64,000 nucleotides of DNA from Chlorocebus sabaeus (taxonomy: Eukaryota > Chordata > Mammalia > Primates > Cercopithecidae). Within the stretch, counting starts at the first letter, position 1, and every line of letters starts with the position of its first letter. The DNA lies in NCBI RefSeq assembly GCF_047675955.1, contig NC_132910.1, positions 90,484,923 through 90,548,922 on the forward strand, given 5' to 3'. The notes under the pieces were generated by a model, which saw only the letters and a program-made list of their open reading frames with translations, was not told where the DNA came from and ran no database searches. This document shows positions 59,967-64,000 of this stretch, piece after piece. The translations under genes and the position numbers were made by a program.

Positions 59967-60248
59967 GGCCAGGTGCCATGGCTCACGCATGTAATCTCAG
60001 CACTTTGGGAGGCCGATCAGATGAGCCCAGGAATTAGAGACCAGCCTGGGCAACATGGAGAAATCCCATCTCTACAAAAAACACAAAAATTAGCTGGGTG
60101 TGATGACACACTCCTGTAGTCCCAGCTACTCAGGAGGCTGAGGTGGGAGGATTACTTGAGCACAGGAGGTGGAGGTTGCAGTGAGCCAAGATTGTGCCAC
60201 TGTATTCCAGCCTGGGCAAGAGGGAGACCCTGTCATAAAAAATAATAA
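59967..60248 (+). mobile_element. Alu, plus copy of a tail-to-tail pair
   Basis: Diverged Alu; its A-tail ends a few bases before the T-run of the next, reversed Alu. Confidence 0.9.
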
Positions 60249-60252
60249 CATA

Positions 60253-60541
60253 TATTTTTTTGAGATGGAGTCTCTGTCGCCCAGGCTGGAATATAGTGGC
60301 GCGATGTCAGCTCACCACAACCTCTGCCTCCCAGGTTCAAGCAATTCTCCTGCCTCATCCTCCCCAGTAGCTGGGATTAAAGGTGTGTGCCACCAAACCT
60401 GGCTAATTTTTTTGTATTCTTAGTAGAAACAGGGTTTCACCATGTTGGCCAGGCTGGTCTTGAACTCCTGACCTCAAGTGATCCACCCACCTCAGCCTCC
60501 CAAAGTGCTGGGATGGCAGGCATGAGCCACTGCGCCTGGCC
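60253..60541 (-). mobile_element. Alu, minus copy of a tail-to-tail pair
   Basis: Full-length reversed Alu. With 59967-60248 it forms an inverted repeat of about 280 bp arms and almost no spacer. Confidence 0.92.
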
Positions 60542-61095
60542 AAGTATATATTATGTTGTCTTTATAATGTTTAAAATGGGAATAAGATTGGTGTTAGCAC
60601 ATATTAGCCATTTTTCCTTAGATATTTAAGTATTAAATTGGGAAAAATTTCTCTGAAAATATTTCCTAATTTAACATTTACCAGATGAAAGCATCTCACT
60701 TCCTTGGGTCCAAAAGTGTCATTTTCTCTTCTTTTTTAAACATCATGAACCGTTCCACTAATAGCTAAGCCTCAAGAGTTTTCTAGGCTTCGCTTTTTGC
60801 CTACTGTCTGTCTGTCTGTCTCCTTCAAAGTTTTCTCTAACCTTTTATGGCCAACAGTTTTTAATCAGTTGTCCTGTCCTGTAATGGCTGGGTCTCTCGC
60901 TGCTCCTTTCCTGTCTCCTCATCTCAGTGTGCAGGCCTGGAAGGCAGCAGGCAGCAGTAGCCCTAAGCCTTCCCATCATTTAGTTATTCTGTGGCAGAAA
61001 TTTTGAAGCTTCTTTTTAAATATTCCTTTATAAATGCCTCATCAATTATTAGTTACTTTTATGGCTCTCCAGTAAAGTGTAAAGAGTTATGTCAG

Positions 61096-61400
61096 GCTGG
61101 GCATGATGGCTCATGACTATAATCCCAAAGCTTTGGAAGGCCAAGGCAGGAGGATCACTTGAGCCCAGGAGTTTGAGACCAGCCTGGGCAACCTAGTGCG
61201 ACCCCCCGCCCCAGTCTACAAAAAATTAAAAACATAGCTGGGCCTGCTGACACTCGCCTGTGGTCCCAGCTACTCGGGAGGCTGAGGCAGGAAGATTGAG
61301 CCTAGTAGGTGGAGGCTGCAATGATCCATGATTGTGCCACTGCATTCCAGCCTAGGGGAGCTGAGTGAGACCCCGTCTCAAAAAAATAAAAATAAAAAAG
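61096..61400 (+). mobile_element. Alu (old)
   Basis: Both arms present, diverged; AAAAT-type tail. Confidence 0.9.
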
Positions 61401-61492
61401 GGGTAATTTCATACCTCTCTGTTCTGGAAGACTTGATATGATTAGAAAGCATAGAATTTTGAACAGGATTGATGGGAAGAGGAATATTGTTT

Positions 61493-62744
61493 TTTTGTTT
61501 TTGTTTTATTTATTATACTTTAGCTTCTAGGGTACATGTGCACAATGTGCAGGTTTGTTACATTTGTATACATGTGCCATGTTGGTGTGCTGCACCCATT
61601 AATTCATCATTTACATTAGGTATTTCTCCTAATGCTATCCCTCCCCTCACCCCCCACCCCACGACAGACCCCAGTGTGTGATGTTCCCCACCCTGTGTCC
61701 AAGTGTTCTCATTGTTCAGTTCCCACCTATGAGTGAGAACATGTGGTGTTTGGTTTTCTGTCCTTGCAATAGTTTGCTCTGAATAATGGTTTCCAGCTTC
61801 ATCCATGTCCCTACAAAGGACATGAACTCATCCTTTTTTATGGCTGCATAGTATTCCATGGTGTATATGTGCCACATTTTCTTAATCCAGTTTATCATTG
61901 ATGGACATTTGGGTTGGTTCCAAGTCTTTGCTATTGTGAATAGTGCCGCAATAAACATATGTGTGCATGTGTCTTTATAGTAGCATGATTTATAATCCTT
62001 TGAGGATATACCCGGTAATAGGATGGCTGGGTCAGATGGTATTTCTAGTTCTGGATCCTTGAGGAATGACCACGCTGTCTTCCACAATGGTTGAACTAGT
62101 TTATAGTCCCACCAACAGTGTAAAAGTGTTCCTGTTTCTTCACATCCTTTCCAGCATCTGTTGTTTCCTGACTTTTTAATGATCGCCATTCTAACTGGTG
62201 TGAGATGGTATCTCATTGTGGTTTTGATTTGCATTTCTTTGATGGCCAGTGATGATGAGCATTTTTTCATGTGTCTGTTGGCTGCTTAAATGTCTTCTTT
62301 TGAGAAGTGTCTGTTCATATCCTTCGCCCACTTTTTGATGGGATTGTTTGATTTTTTCTTGTAAATTTGTTTCTTTGTAGATTCTGCATATTAACCCTTT
62401 GTCAGATGGGTAGATTGCAAAAATTTTCTCCCGTTCTGTAAGTTGCCTTTTCACTCTGATGGTAGTTTCTTTTGCTGTGCAGAAGCTCTTTAGTTTAATT
62501 AGATCCCATTGGTCTATTTTGGCTTTTGCTTTTGGTGTTTTAGTAATGAAGTCCTTGCCCATGCCTATGTCCTGAATGGTATTGCTTAGGTTTTCTTCCA
62601 GGGTTTTTAGGTTTTAGGTCTAACATTTAAGTCTTTAATCCATCTTGAATTAACTTTTCTGTAAGGTGTAAGGAAGGGATCCAGTTTCAGCTTTCTACAT
62701 ATGGCTAGCCAGTTTTCCCAGCACCATTTATTAAATAGGGAATA
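61493..62744 (-). mobile_element. L1PA 3' end, 5'-truncated, antisense in RAB33B intron 1
   Basis: Carries the end of ORF2 and the 3'UTR. The longest open remnant is 61716-62270, with the WNQPKCPS and MWHIYTMEYYAAIKKDEF words typical of the L1 ORF2 C-terminus. An 18 bp target duplication, ggaagaggaatattgttt, at 61475-61492 and 62745-62762 defines both ends exactly. The ORF2 frame is broken and it is dead. Confidence 0.95.
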
Positions 62745-62811
62745 GGAAGAGGAATATTGTTTAGTCAATCTCATCTAAAAACAAAGGGTTTTCTTAAGGT
62801 TAAAACTTCTT

Positions 62812-63169
62812 CTTTTTTTTGGAGACAAGGTCTCACTCTGTCGCCCAGGCTAGAGTGCAGTGGCATGATTATGGCTCACTGCAGCCTTGATCTCCTGGGC
62901 TCAAGTGATCCTCCTACCTCAGCCTCCCAAGTAACTGGAAGCACAGGTGCATGCCACCACTCCCAGCTCACTTTTTTTTTTTTTTTAAGAGACAGAGTCT
63001 TACTGGTAGAAACAAAGTAGAGACAAGGTCTTACTGTGTTGCCCAAGCTGGTAGAGACAGGATCTCTCTGTGTTGCCCAAGCTGGTTTCAAACTCCTGAG
63101 CTCAAGTAATCCTCCCACCTCAGGCTCCCTAAGTGCTGGGATTACAGGTGTGAGTCATTGCACCTGGCC
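62812..63169 (-). mobile_element. Alu (old) with internal tandem duplication
   Basis: Reversed Alu lengthened by repeated units in 63000-63085 (two copies of tgtgttgcccaagctggt). Confidence 0.87.
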
Positions 63170-63603
63170 TGGGGTTAACATTTATCATTACCGCTTACAT
63201 TTCTTGAGGACATCCACAGTTCTTTGAGGCAGGTCTAAATTCTGTGTAATCATTTTTTTTTTTTTTTTAGTTTGTTTTTATAAATGACATGCATGTCTGT
63301 TAAGGAAAATAGAAAAGTAGAAATAAAGGGAGAAATCACCTTGGAGACAAGCATTGTTAATATTTTGGTGTATTTCCTTTTTGTGTGCTTTTTATTTTTT
63401 ATCTTGTGAATATAATTTGCTTAAAACATTATAAGTCATTTTTCATTGATGAAGTGATGCTTGAACATCTGTGTTACAAAAAATGTTATTAAAAGAGAAA
63501 AAAATCAGCTCTAGTTCCCTTGGATAGCTTTTATATAGGTCATCCAATTTATTACCAACATATCTTTCTAAATGCTAAATATAGAATTTCAAGGGTCTTT
63601 TCC

Positions 63604-63935
63604 TTTTTTTGTTTTTTGTTTGTTTGTTTTTTGTTTTGTTTTTTGTTTTTGAGACATAGTCTTGTTCTGTCACCCAGGCTGGAGTGCAGTGATACGATCT
63701 CAGCTCACTGCAACCTCCACCTCCCGGGTTCAAGCGAGTCTTGTGCCTCAGACTCCCAAGTAGCTGGGACTACAGGCACATGCACCATGCCCTGCTAATT
63801 TTTTGTATTGTTGGTAGAGACAGGGTTTCACCCTGTTGACCAGGCTGGTCTTAAGGAACTCCTGAACTCAGACAGTCTGCCTGCCTCAGCCTCCCAAAGC
63901 GCTGAGATTACAGGCGTGAGCCATCATGCCTGGTC
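63604..63935 (-). mobile_element. Alu (full-length)
   Basis: Reversed Alu with a (TTTG)n tail complement. Confidence 0.92.
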
Positions 63936-63942
63936 TCAGATA

Positions 63943-64000
63943 TATTTTATTTGCAGATATTTTCTCCCATTCTGTGAGTTGTCTCTTCACTTTGATAGTG
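63943..64000 (-). mobile_element. L1 ORF2 fragment cut by the window edge
   Basis: TTTTCTCCCATTCTGTGAGT matches reversed L1 ORF2. Confidence 0.75.

Larger units (their letters stand above)
51707..64000 (+). other. RAB33B: RAB33B intron 1 (partial)
   Basis: The intron begins at the GTGAGC donor directly after the Lys83 codon and has no visible end here: no open frame carries the expected continuation with the switch II WDTAGQE motif. The first 3.7 kb is low in repeats apart from a MIR. From 55.4 kb it fills with Alus of both orientations and two L1 3' ends, both antisense to the gene. Confidence 0.9.

Noticed and set aside
61716..62270. 184-codon open frame on the minus strand in RAB33B intron 1
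   Set aside because: It is the C-terminal part of L1 ORF2 in a 5'-truncated copy, so it has no promoter and no complete protein.
51845..64000. Search for RAB33B coding exon 2
   Set aside because: No frame carries the switch II, NKxD or C-terminal Cys motifs; the exon lies beyond the window.
1..64000. CRISPR arrays, operons, tRNA or rRNA genes
   Set aside because: No regularly spaced direct repeats, no cloverleaf gene and no prokaryotic organisation were seen; this is primate nuclear DNA.

Overview
The window is nuclear DNA from a primate, most likely an Old World monkey. Dense Alu elements, LINE-1s of several ages, MaLR and HERV-L LTRs and DNA-transposon fossils show it is primate. Two things point to an Old World monkey: a young AluY-type copy at 17786-18080 with variants I associate with cercopithecoid AluYR elements, and a RAB33B first exon that starts Met-Thr-Glu-Glu where I recall human starting Met-Ala-Glu-Glu. 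By human synteny this would match 4q31.1, between NAA15 and SETD7; that placement is inference from the one gene recognised.

Only one functional gene is supported: RAB33B on the + strand. Its first coding exon is 51458-51706, inside a CpG island of about 50430-51800, and intron 1 runs from 51707 past the window end. The second coding exon is not in the window. Everything left of about 50.4 kb is intergenic and mostly made of repeats.

Layout from left to right: 1-14.6 kb holds Alus, old L2/MIR copies, an MST LTR, an MLT1 LTR, a purine tract and an L1. A solo HERV-K-like LTR lies at 14965-15968. From 16 to 23 kb are Alus and L1 fragments. From 23.5 to 38.3 kb antisense L1 material predominates, interrupted by Alus, two related DNA transposons, a solo LTR, and a GFOD2 processed pseudogene (27477-29190, - strand) split by an MST/THE1-type LTR. 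At 38357-39237 is an 881 bp composite insertion. At 40151-46941 is a degenerate HERV-L provirus with paired LTRs, a leucine-tRNA primer site, decayed gag/pol and a dUTPase-like C-terminal region. From 47 to 50.4 kb the DNA is mostly less repetitive and leads into the RAB33B CpG island. The part of RAB33B intron 1 inside the window carries Alus, two antisense L1 3' ends and a close inverted Alu pair.

I found no new multi-gene system. The most interesting material is structural: nested insertions with readable target-site duplications, composite Alus and the split retropseudogene. Repeat family names come from recalled consensus sequences and should be confirmed with RepeatMasker.
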